Source: Nonomuraea solani
Lineage (GTDB): Bacteria; Actinomycetota; Actinomycetes; Streptosporangiales; Streptosporangiaceae
Assembly (NCBI RefSeq): GCF_900108335.1
Contig: NZ_FNVT01000017.1
Location: 186,001 to 250,000, forward strand
Length of the DNA stretch: 64,000 nt
Reading direction: 5' to 3'
Under the pieces are notes generated by a model that saw only the letters and a program-made list of their open reading frames with translations, searched no databases and was not told the origin of the DNA. The position numbers and the translations under genes were made by a program. Positions 1 to 6,838 of this stretch are shown one piece after another. Numbering within the stretch: the first letter of the stretch is position 1; each line of letters begins with the position of its first letter.

Positions 1-654
1 TTCAAGCAGACGCTGGAGATCGCGAACATCCTCGGCCTCGCCCACGTGGGCACCGGCGCGGACCCGACCGGGAGTGCGTACAAGGCCGACTGGGACGTGG
101 CGGCGGACAAGTGGAACGAGCTCGGCTCGATCGCCCGCCGGGCCGGCGTCCGGCTGTACACGCACAACCACGACGCCGCCTACGCCTTCCTGCTCGACAG
201 CGGGCCGCTCGACGAGCAGGGCCGGCCGACGCGCTCGTCGGGCATCCGCAAACTGGAGTACTTCTTCGGCATCAGCGACCCCAGGCGCGTCTACTTCGAA
301 ATGGACATCTTCTGGGCGCACGTGGCGCGGTTCAAGCACCACACGTACACCGCGCCCGACGGCTCGGTGCGGACTGACGTGTTCGACCCGCTCGCCACCG
401 TCCGGGCCAGGGAGCACCGCTTCCCCCTGTTCCACGCCAAGGACGGCACCGCCAACCCGGCCACCGCCAACGGCTACGACATGGTGCCGTTCGGCACCGG
501 CGACATCGACTACCGGCGCTTCTTCTCCCGGCTGCGGGAGCGGGAACGGCACAACCCGATGTACGAGCAGGACAACGCGCCCGGCACCGACCCCGCCCAG
601 TCGCTGCGGTACGCCGAGCTGAGCTACCGCAACATGGCCGCCCTGCGCGGCTGA
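1..654 (+). CDS. Sugar phosphate isomerase/epimerase, 3' part
   Basis: The reading frame is open from the first base, so the gene begins left of the window; 217 residues and a TGA stop are visible. The protein fits the xylose-isomerase-like TIM-barrel family, which binds a divalent metal and isomerises or epimerises sugars or related polyols. Family-like elements seen are THNHD, FEMDIFW (metal-ligand Glu/Asp strand), FHAKDG and a late YEQD. The exact substrate cannot be told. It ends 42 bp before the antiporter gene on the same strand; no terminator is evident between them, so co-transcription is possible but unproven. Confidence 0.8.
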   Translation, partial: FKQTLEIANILGLAHVGTGADPTGSAYKADWDVAADKWNELGSIARRAGVRLYTHNHDAAYAFLLDSGPLDEQGRPTRSSGIRKLEYFFGISDPRRVYFEMDIFWAHVARFKHHTYTAPDGSVRTDVFDPLATVRAREHRFPLFHAKDGTANPATANGYDMVPFGTGDIDYRRFFSRLRERERHNPMYEQDNAPGTDPAQSLRYAELSYRNMAALRG

Positions 655-696
655 CCTTGATGGATAAAGGGTGATCTCCGGGGCAGGGGGCCGGGG

Positions 697-1947
697 ATGT
701 CCACGCTCGATCTCGTCCTGGCCCTCGGCGGGGCGGCCGCTCTGCTGGCCGCGATCCTGCCCGAGGTGATCGCCCGCCGTCCCCTGTCCCTGCCCCTGGT
801 CTACCTGCTCGGTGGTGTGCTGCTGTTCGCGCTGCCCCTCGGGTTACCCGAGCCCGACCCGATCGCGCATCGGGTGGCGCTGGAGCACATCACCGAGCTG
901 TGCGTGGTCGTCTCGCTCATGGGTGCCGGCCTGGCGATCAACCGCAGGGCGGGGCTGCGCGGCTGGTCCACGACCTGGCGGCTGCTCGGCCTGGCGATGC
1001 CGCTGACCGTGGCCGGGGTCGCCGTCGCGGCCACCGCGCTGCTCGGCTGGCCGATCGCGGCGGCCCTGCTGCTCGGGGCCGTGCTCGCGCCGACCGACCC
1101 GGTGCTCGCCTCGGACGTGCACGTCGGCGAGCCGGTGGACGCCGAGAACGCCGACGACGAGATCCGCTTCGCCCTGACCTCGGAGGCCGGGCTCAACGAC
1201 GGGCTGGCCTTCCCGATCGTGTACGCCGCCATCGCCGCCGCGGCCTTGGGCGGTGGCCGGCTGGGGGAGTGGGCGCTGGTGGACGTCGTCTACCGCACCG
1301 TGGCCGGGGCGGTGGCGGGGCTGCTGATCGGCCGCCTGCTCGGACGGATGTTCTTCCGCGCCCGCTCGGACGGGCTGCGCCTGTCGGAGCGCCGCGACGG
1401 GTTCGTCGCACTGGCGGCCACGTTCCTCGCGTACGGGGTGACGGAACTCGCCCACGGGTACGGCTTCGTCGCCGTCTTCGTCACCGCCCTCACCATCAGG
1501 CGGGCGGAGCACGGGCACGGCTACAACAACGTCCTGCACGGGTTCGTCGAGCAGATCGAACGGCTGCTGACGGCCTGGCTGCTGCTCCTGCTCGGCGGCT
1601 TCGTCGCGACGGGCGGCCTGGCGGCCCTCACCTGGCGCGGCGCCGCCGTCGGGGTCCTGCTGCTGCTGGTGATCCGCCCGCTGACCGGCTGGCTCTCCCA
1701 GTGGCGCGGCCCCGCCGGGCCCCGGGAGCGGCTGGTGATCTCGTTCTTCGGCATCCGGGGGATCGGGTCGCTGTTCTATCTCGCGTACGCGCTGGGCCAG
1801 GCCGACTTCGGCGTACCGGCCGAGGAGCTGTGGGCGGTGACGGGCTTCACGGTGCTGGCCTCGGTCGTGCTGCACGGCGTCACGGCCACCCCGGTCATGG
1901 ACCACGTGGACGCCCTCCGCGACCGCCTGACGACCCCGAACACGTGA
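697..1947 (+). CDS. CPA1-type Na+/H+ antiporter (NhaP-like)
   Basis: A 416-residue polytopic membrane protein made almost entirely of hydrophobic segments, as expected for a monovalent cation/proton antiporter of the CPA1 (NhaP/NHE) family. The family Asn-Asp pair in the ion-binding helix is visible in TSEAGLNDGLAF near residue 168, and FFGIRGIGSLFYL near residue 350 matches the conserved late Arg-Gly segment. Such proteins exchange Na+ or K+ for H+ and serve pH and salt homeostasis. The ATG follows a G-rich stretch that may act as a ribosome site. Codon 50 (844-846) is a rare TTA leucine codon, so translation could depend on the bldA-type tRNA. Confidence 0.88.
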   Translation: MSTLDLVLALGGAAALLAAILPEVIARRPLSLPLVYLLGGVLLFALPLGLPEPDPIAHRVALEHITELCVVVSLMGAGLAINRRAGLRGWSTTWRLLGLAMPLTVAGVAVAATALLGWPIAAALLLGAVLAPTDPVLASDVHVGEPVDAENADDEIRFALTSEAGLNDGLAFPIVYAAIAAAALGGGRLGEWALVDVVYRTVAGAVAGLLIGRLLGRMFFRARSDGLRLSERRDGFVALAATFLAYGVTELAHGYGFVAVFVTALTIRRAEHGHGYNNVLHGFVEQIERLLTAWLLLLLGGFVATGGLAALTWRGAAVGVLLLLVIRPLTGWLSQWRGPAGPRERLVISFFGIRGIGSLFYLAYALGQADFGVPAEELWAVTGFTVLASVVLHGVTATPVMDHVDALRDRLTTPNT

Positions 1948-1954
1948 CCCACCG

Positions 1955-2160
1955 CTCCTTCACCGGGGACTGCCCTTCACTACTGGGGACCGCTCTCCCT
2001 CGCCTGGGAGCGCCGCTCCTTCACCTGGGGATGCCCTTCACCACCGGGGATTCCCCTCCACCACCGGGGAGCGTCCTCCCTCGCCCGGGACTGCCGCTCC
2101 ATCACCTGGGACGCCCTCCACCACCGGGGACCGAGGCTTCATCACCCGGGACCGAGGCTC
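1955..2160. repeat. Degenerate 20-21 bp tandem repeat
   Basis: About ten imperfect copies of a 20-21 bp unit, roughly CGCTCCTTCACCTGGGGAC, fill the space between the antiporter stop and the kinase stop and run into the last codons of the kinase. The CACCnGGGGA core recurs every 20-21 bases with substitutions. It does not look like CRISPR (no conserved repeat, no unique spacers) and shows no clear hairpin terminator. A similar but not identical repeat lies at 49929-50070. Confidence 0.7.
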
Positions 2161-4685
2161 CAGAGGTGCAACGTGCCGTTGCCGGTCGCTCCGGCGATGC
2201 CCGGGCGGCCGTTCAGGTCGGCCACGGCGAGGGTGCGGACGGCGCCGCCGTCGTCGTCCGAGCCGAGCAGGCCGAGGAGGTTGCCGTTGTCAAGGTTCCA
2301 GACGCGGACGGTGACCTCGCCGCCCGCCGGGGCGTGGGCGACGGCCGCGATGGGCAGGTCGCCGAGCCGGCCCGCGACCAGGGCGGTGACACCCCGGTCG
2401 TCGGGGCTCTGGCCGCTGAAATTCCACTTCTTCCTGCGCTTGCCCGTCGCCAGGTCGTAGACGCGCAGGGTCGCGTCGAGGTGGGTGGACACGAGCACCG
2501 GCTTGCCCTTCACCTCACCGCAGGCCAGCATCTCGATGCCGCCGATCTCGCCGGTGCGGAACGTATGCGTCTGCTTCCCCGTGGCCAGGCGCCGCACCCG
2601 GATCCGCTCGCCGCCGTCTCCCGTGACGAGCACGTCGTGCCCGTCCAGCCGGCCGAATGCCAGGCCGTGGATACCTTGGAAATGGTCCGTGATCGTGGAT
2701 CCAATCTGCTTGCCGGTGGACAGGTCCCACAGCCGTACGACGCTGTACAGGTCCCGCAGGCCGTCGTACTTCTGCGACACCGCGACCGCCCGGCCCGCGA
2801 CCGTGACGGCCACGATCGGGTCACTGGCCCGGCGGTTCTCCAGGCTCTCGCCCGTCGGGGTCCACAACCGCATCCTGCCGTCACTGTGCCCCGAGGCCAC
2901 CACCGGCCGTCCCGCGAGGTCGCCGACGGCCACCGACGACACCGCCCCACCCCCGTCACCGATCCGGGTGACGGCCGCGCCCGCTTCCCAGGCGACCACG
3001 ACGCCCTTGGCGGTGCCGCACACGACGGTACTCCCGGCGGCGGCCAGCGCGGCGGGTTCCCCACTGCCACCGGGCAGGGTGGCCGGCCCTCCGACCACCG
3101 CCCCGAACGGCTCCGCCGACGCCACCACCGAGGGCGACTCCGACGGAGACACGGACGTAGATGCGGACGTAGACGCGGATGGAGACGCGGACGGAGTGGA
3201 CGTGCCGGCGCTCTCCCGCGGTGATGTGTCACCATCCGGCCGCCCGGTAGCCCCGTCATCCGCCCACAACAGCCCACCGCCCGGCCGGAGCACGGTGAAC
3301 GCGGCCACCCCGAGAGCGGCCGCCGCCACACCCCCGCCCAGAACCACCCGCCGACTGACCGCGTTCCTGCGGCTCGGCGCCGTCCCCTGCCCCGGCGCCT
3401 CACCGGCGTTCGCGCCTGCCGCAGACGCGGGGGAGGGAATTGCAGCACCAGGTAATGGGCCGACCGGCAAGCGGTCAACCGGCAAGGGGCCGACGGGTGC
3501 AGGACCCGAGGGTCCACCTTGTGTGGGTCCTGCGGGGCCTGAGGGTCCACCCTGCACGGGCCCGGCCGTTCCGGGGTGGATCGGTAAGGGGCTGGCGGGT
3601 GCAGGGCTTGAGGGTTCGGCCGTTCCGGGGGCGACTGGCATGGGGCCGGCGGGTGTGGGACCCGAGGGTCCACCTTGTGCGGGTCCTGTGGAGCCTGAGG
3701 GCCTGCCCTGCACAGGCCCGGCCGTTCCGGGGTTGACCGGCGCGGGACCTGAGGGCCCATCCCGCACGGGCCCGCCCTGCACGGGCCCGCCCTGCACGGG
3801 CCCGGCCGTTCTGGGGCCCGCCGGGGAGGGGTCGGGGTGGGGAAGGCTGGTCGGTGGGGGTGAGGAGCGGGCCGTGGGGCCCGTTTGGCGGATCAGGTCC
3901 TGGAGGAGGCCGGCCGGGGTGGGGCGGGCGGCGGGGTTCTTGGAGAGGCAGGCTTCGAGCACCCCGAGCAGGTGGCCCGGCACCCCGTCCAGCCGGGGAG
4001 CCCCGCTCAGGATCGCGTTCATGATGACCGCCACCGTCTCCCCGGCGAACGGCGGCTGCCCGGTCGCGGCGAAGACCATCGTGCCCGCCCAGCTGAACAC
4101 GTCCGACGCGGGCCCCACCCGCTCGCCCCTGAACTGCTCAGGCGACATGTACGTAGGCGTCCCGATCGGCCCGGACGTGCGTGTGGTCGCGTCGAGCGCC
4201 TTGGCGATCCCGAAGTCGATGACGATCGGCCCGTCCGGCCCCATCAGCACGTTGCCCGGCTTGAAGTCCCGGTGCACGATCCCCGCCTGATGGATCGCCG
4301 CCAGCGCCGTCAGCGTGGAGATCGCCAGCCGGTCCAGCGCCCCGCCCCGGCGCGGCCCCGAGACGCGGACGGCGGCCTGGAGGGTGTCACCGGGAACGTA
4401 CTCGCTGACGATGTACGGCCGCCCGTCCGCCACTCCCACGTCCAGCACCGCCGCCGTGCAGAACGCGGCCACCCGCCGCGCCGCCTCCACCTCCCGCAGG
4501 AACCGCCACGTGACCTCGTCGTCCTGCGCGAGATGGCTGTGCAGCACCTTGATGGCGACCTCGTGCCCGTCGTCACCGGCCCCCTGGTAGACGAGGCCCT
4601 GCCCGCCGGAGCCGAGCACGCCGAGCAGGCGATAGCCGCCGATCCGCTCGGGATCGTCGGGCCGGAGCGGGCGCATGCCGGCCAT
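2142..4685 (-). CDS. Membrane Ser/Thr protein kinase with outer beta-propeller
   Basis: An 847-residue Hanks-type kinase. Residues 1-265 hold the kinase: Gly loop GSGGQG, AIKVL lysine, catalytic loop HRDFKPGN, DFG and the GTPTYMSPEQ activation segment. A long Gly/Pro/Gln-rich collagen-like linker (about 280-440) leads to one transmembrane helix near 448-468, a Ser/Thr/Pro-rich stalk, then repeated WD40/PQQ-like blades to the C terminus, presumably outside the cell as a sensor. The ATG at 4685 is chosen because AAGGAG lies just upstream; a GTG at 4706 would have no such site. The last codons lie inside the tandem repeat at 1955-2160. Ligand and substrates are unknown. Confidence 0.9.
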   Translation of the reverse strand: MAGMRPLRPDDPERIGGYRLLGVLGSGGQGLVYQGAGDDGHEVAIKVLHSHLAQDDEVTWRFLREVEAARRVAAFCTAAVLDVGVADGRPYIVSEYVPGDTLQAAVRVSGPRRGGALDRLAISTLTALAAIHQAGIVHRDFKPGNVLMGPDGPIVIDFGIAKALDATTRTSGPIGTPTYMSPEQFRGERVGPASDVFSWAGTMVFAATGQPPFAGETVAVIMNAILSGAPRLDGVPGHLLGVLEACLSKNPAARPTPAGLLQDLIRQTGPTARSSPPPTSLPHPDPSPAGPRTAGPVQGGPVQGGPVRDGPSGPAPVNPGTAGPVQGRPSGSTGPAQGGPSGPTPAGPMPVAPGTAEPSSPAPASPLPIHPGTAGPVQGGPSGPAGPTQGGPSGPAPVGPLPVDRLPVGPLPGAAIPSPASAAGANAGEAPGQGTAPSRRNAVSRRVVLGGGVAAAALGVAAFTVLRPGGGLLWADDGATGRPDGDTSPRESAGTSTPSASPSASTSASTSVSPSESPSVVASAEPFGAVVGGPATLPGGSGEPAALAAAGSTVVCGTAKGVVVAWEAGAAVTRIGDGGGAVSSVAVGDLAGRPVVASGHSDGRMRLWTPTGESLENRRASDPIVAVTVAGRAVAVSQKYDGLRDLYSVVRLWDLSTGKQIGSTITDHFQGIHGLAFGRLDGHDVLVTGDGGERIRVRRLATGKQTHTFRTGEIGGIEMLACGEVKGKPVLVSTHLDATLRVYDLATGKRRKKWNFSGQSPDDRGVTALVAGRLGDLPIAAVAHAPAGGEVTVRVWNLDNGNLLGLLGSDDDGGAVRTLAVADLNGRPGIAGATGNGTLHLWSLGPG
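3470..3850. repeat. Imperfect repeat encoding the kinase Gly/Pro linker
   Basis: GC-rich short repeats within the kinase gene. A larger unit recurs: the segment beginning near 3499 is matched with substitutions by one beginning near 3656. Translated, it gives reiterated GPVQGGPSGPA-like blocks, resembling bacterial collagen-like or flexible spacer sequence. Such repeats often vary in copy number between strains. Confidence 0.6.
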
Positions 4686-4723
4686 CCCGCTCCTTCCACG
4701 AACCACACCGAACCTATGCAGAC

Positions 4724-4984
4724 CTACGACATCTTCTCAAAGAAGAACTCGTGCTTGAGAAAGGACGTGTCGTATTCGTGCCCCGGGTACGGCGGAATCA
4801 GCTGCGACGCCTGGAACAGCCGCCACCCGTCGCGGAGCGCGTCCACCCCGGTCTCGTACGGCGGCTCGTCCCCGTCGCCCGCCGTCGGATTCGTCCGCCC
4901 GGTGCCGTCATAGGACGACCAGCCCACCACCCGCGCGTCGAGGGCGGAGGTGGCCAGGTAGAGCACGAGTACCTGCTGCTTCAT
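4724..4984 (-). CDS. Small hypothetical protein coupled to the PhyH dioxygenase
   Basis: An 86-residue protein starting MKQQVLVLYLATSALDARVV. The ATG overlaps the stop of the dioxygenase gene as ATGA, so the two are almost certainly translated together. It has no signal peptide, membrane segment or recognised motif; the C-terminal half is rich in Phe, Tyr and Glu (HEYDTSFLKHEFFFEKM). I do not recognise the family. The coupling suggests it works with the dioxygenase, perhaps as a partner or as a second protein of an oxidative tailoring step, but no function can be read from the sequence. Confidence 0.75.
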   Translation of the reverse strand: MKQQVLVLYLATSALDARVVGWSSYDGTGRTNPTAGDGDEPPYETGVDALRDGWRLFQASQLIPPYPGHEYDTSFLKHEFFFEKMS

Positions 4985-5787
4985 GCGACCCTCCCGGGGC
5001 GGTTGTTCACGCGGGTCGTCCAGTATTCGATGTCGAACGAGGCGTCGGCGGTCATCGCCCGCCACAGGCGCGCCCGGTTGTGGATCTCCAACCGGCCGGT
5101 CGCCTGCTCGTACCAGGGGAAACGGGTGTTCAGCGCGTCCACGACGGCCGGGTCGGCCAGGTCGGAGGTGTCCCAGAGCCGTACCTGCGGCACGGTCGGG
5201 TTGAAGCGGATCTTGAACATGTACCGCCGTGTGGAGCTGTCGTTGCGCCGGCCGCCGTGCCAGATGCCGTGGTGCAGCAGCATCACGGTCCCGGCCGGGC
5301 ACGTCAGCCGGGTCTGGCCGAGCAGGTTCTGGTAGCGGCCGGTGTCGCTCTCGTTGATGCGCCGCAGGTGGCTGCCCGGCACCACGAGCGTGCCGCCCAT
5401 GTCCGCGCTCACTTCGCGCGGGTAGTACATGAGCTGGACGTCGAAGGCGTCCATGCGGGTGTCGATGATGGCGTCGGCGTGCAACGGCTGGGCCTCACCG
5501 CCCTGGGGCTCACGAACGTGCACCGCGTGGTGGTCGACGGTCGGGTCGGGGCCGACGAGGGAGTGCAGGGCCCCGGCGACCTCGGGCAGCTCGATCAGCC
5601 GGCGGGCGAACGATCCCTCGGGGAAGGCGCTGGTGACCGGGGTTCCGTACGGCACGCGGGGGATGCCCGCGTCGAGGACGCCGATCGCCTGGTCGTTGAG
5701 CTCGGCCGGGACGATCCCGTCGAGCCGCAGGTAGCCGGCGGCCACGAATCCGGCCACCTGTGCGGAGGTGAGCAAAGTGGTTCGCAT
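4981..5787 (-). CDS. Phytanoyl-CoA dioxygenase (PhyH) family oxygenase
   Basis: A 268-residue Fe(II)/2-oxoglutarate-dependent oxygenase. The iron triad is visible: His and Asp in LHADAI (about residues 103-105) and a distal His in HHGIWHGG near residue 171; an Arg in RRYMFKIRF can bind 2-oxoglutarate. Because the motif is HxD, not the HxG of the halogenase branch, hydroxylation or another oxidation is expected, not halogenation. The position beside an NRPS cluster makes a tailoring role on an amino acid or peptide attractive, but primary catabolism under the AraC regulator is an alternative. A leaderless promoter lies directly upstream. Confidence 0.85.
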   Translation of the reverse strand: MRTTLLTSAQVAGFVAAGYLRLDGIVPAELNDQAIGVLDAGIPRVPYGTPVTSAFPEGSFARRLIELPEVAGALHSLVGPDPTVDHHAVHVREPQGGEAQPLHADAIIDTRMDAFDVQLMYYPREVSADMGGTLVVPGSHLRRINESDTGRYQNLLGQTRLTCPAGTVMLLHHGIWHGGRRNDSSTRRYMFKIRFNPTVPQVRLWDTSDLADPAVVDALNTRFPWYEQATGRLEIHNRARLWRAMTADASFDIEYWTTRVNNRPGRVA

Positions 5788-5793
5788 GCCTCA

Positions 5794-5799
5794 AAGCTA
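5794..5799 (-). promoter_or_regulatory. Leaderless -10 box of the PhyH gene
   Basis: On the minus strand TAGCTT is followed by TGAGGC and the ATG, so transcription would begin at or next to the start codon. There is no Shine-Dalgarno sequence. Confidence 0.5.
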
Positions 5800-5877
5800 G
5801 AATCGGACATCGTCCGTGTCGTGGGTTCTAATCATCAACTACTGGTCGATTTTCGCTCACCGAGGAGGGCAGGCATC

Positions 5878-6642
5878 GTGCGTCATGTGACCCTCGCGCT
5901 CTCCGCGCCACCGGCGGTCGCCGGGGCGGGCGTGGGCGTGCACGGCATCGTCAGACCGCTCGACGTGTGGCGGCTGCCGGACCTGTGGCAGCTCCACCTG
6001 TACGGCTACGCCGCCGAACTCGTCCTCGAAGGCACCACCCACGCGATCAAGCCGGGACACGTCAGCCTGATCCCGCCGGACGCCGAGGTGCATTTCCACT
6101 ATCGGGGCAGGTCAGAGCACCTGTACGCGCACTTCCGCCTGCCCGGCCGGGACGAGCGGCGGACCGTGGCCGTCATGCGGGACGCCGGTGACCAGGCCCC
6201 CGTCATCGGCGCCGCGCTGCGCCAGGCCATCGCGGCCGTCCCCGAGACGCCGGCCAGGGCGTCGGCCGAGGTGTGGTCGGTGCTCTGGCGGGTGGCGAAC
6301 CTGCCCCTGGCCGGCACCCCGCACGCCGTGGTGGCCGCGGCCATCGAGCACATCGAGGCCGACCTGGCCGCGCCGCTGACCGTACCGGCCATCGCCAGGG
6401 CCGCCGGGGTCTCGCACAACCATCTCACCCGCCTGTTCCGCGCCCAGACCGGCGACACGGTGGTCGGCTACATCCGCCGCCGGCGGCTGTCACGGGCGCT
6501 GCACCTCCTGCGCGAGTCGACGCTGGCGATTCCCGCGATCGCCGCGGCGGTGGGGATCCCGGACCTGCAGGCGTTCAACAAGGCCTGCCGCCGCGAACTG
6601 GGCGCCTCCCCCCGAGCCCTCCGCACCCAAAGCCCACCGTGA
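5878..6642 (+). CDS. AraC-family transcriptional regulator
   Basis: A 254-residue protein with an N-terminal cupin-like ligand domain (about 1-110; the stretch around IKPGHVSLIPPDAEVHFHY is typical) and a C-terminal double helix-turn-helix AraC domain (about 155-250, with VPAIARAAGVSHNHLTRLFR and the second helix pair IPAIAAAVGIPDLQAFNKAC). GTG at 5878 is used because GAGGAGGG lies 8 nt before it. It is divergent from the PhyH gene across about 90 bp, the classical arrangement of a regulator and its target. It could control the PhyH/small-protein pair, the NRPS cluster, or both. Confidence 0.88.
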   Translation: MRHVTLALSAPPAVAGAGVGVHGIVRPLDVWRLPDLWQLHLYGYAAELVLEGTTHAIKPGHVSLIPPDAEVHFHYRGRSEHLYAHFRLPGRDERRTVAVMRDAGDQAPVIGAALRQAIAAVPETPARASAEVWSVLWRVANLPLAGTPHAVVAAAIEHIEADLAAPLTVPAIARAAGVSHNHLTRLFRAQTGDTVVGYIRRRRLSRALHLLRESTLAIPAIAAAVGIPDLQAFNKACRRELGASPRALRTQSPP

Positions 6643-6667
6643 GCCGCCCCGCGCGACCCGGCACCCT

Positions 6668-6838
6668 TCACCGCGCGCTGAGCGGCCGCATATCCGTCCA
6701 CACCTCGTCGATGTGGGCCAGGCAGGCGTCTTTCGCACCCCCGAACCCCACCGCCCGCCACCCGGCCGGCACCTCCCGGTCCGCCGGCCACACCGAGTAC
6801 TGCTCCTCGCCGTTGATCACGACCTGGTATTCGTCCAC
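6668..6838 (-). CDS. MbtH-like NRPS partner protein
   Basis: A 56-residue MbtH protein, slightly short at the N terminus for the family (usually 60-75). The family signature is plain: NGEEQYSVWP, VPAGW and WTDMRPLS. MbtH proteins bind adenylation domains and are needed for their solubility or activity. The GTG start at 6838 is preceded by AAGGAGAAGG, and the gene overlaps the last 22 bp of the NRPS-2 gene, so it is the last gene of the leftward NRPS operon and presumably serves the three A domains encoded just upstream. Confidence 0.92.
   Translation of the reverse strand: MDEYQVVINGEEQYSVWPADREVPAGWRAVGFGGAKDACLAHIDEVWTDMRPLSAR

Noticed and set aside
1955..2160. Possible CRISPR array
   Set aside because: Units are 20-21 bp, diverged and contiguous, with no spacers; no cas genes in the window.
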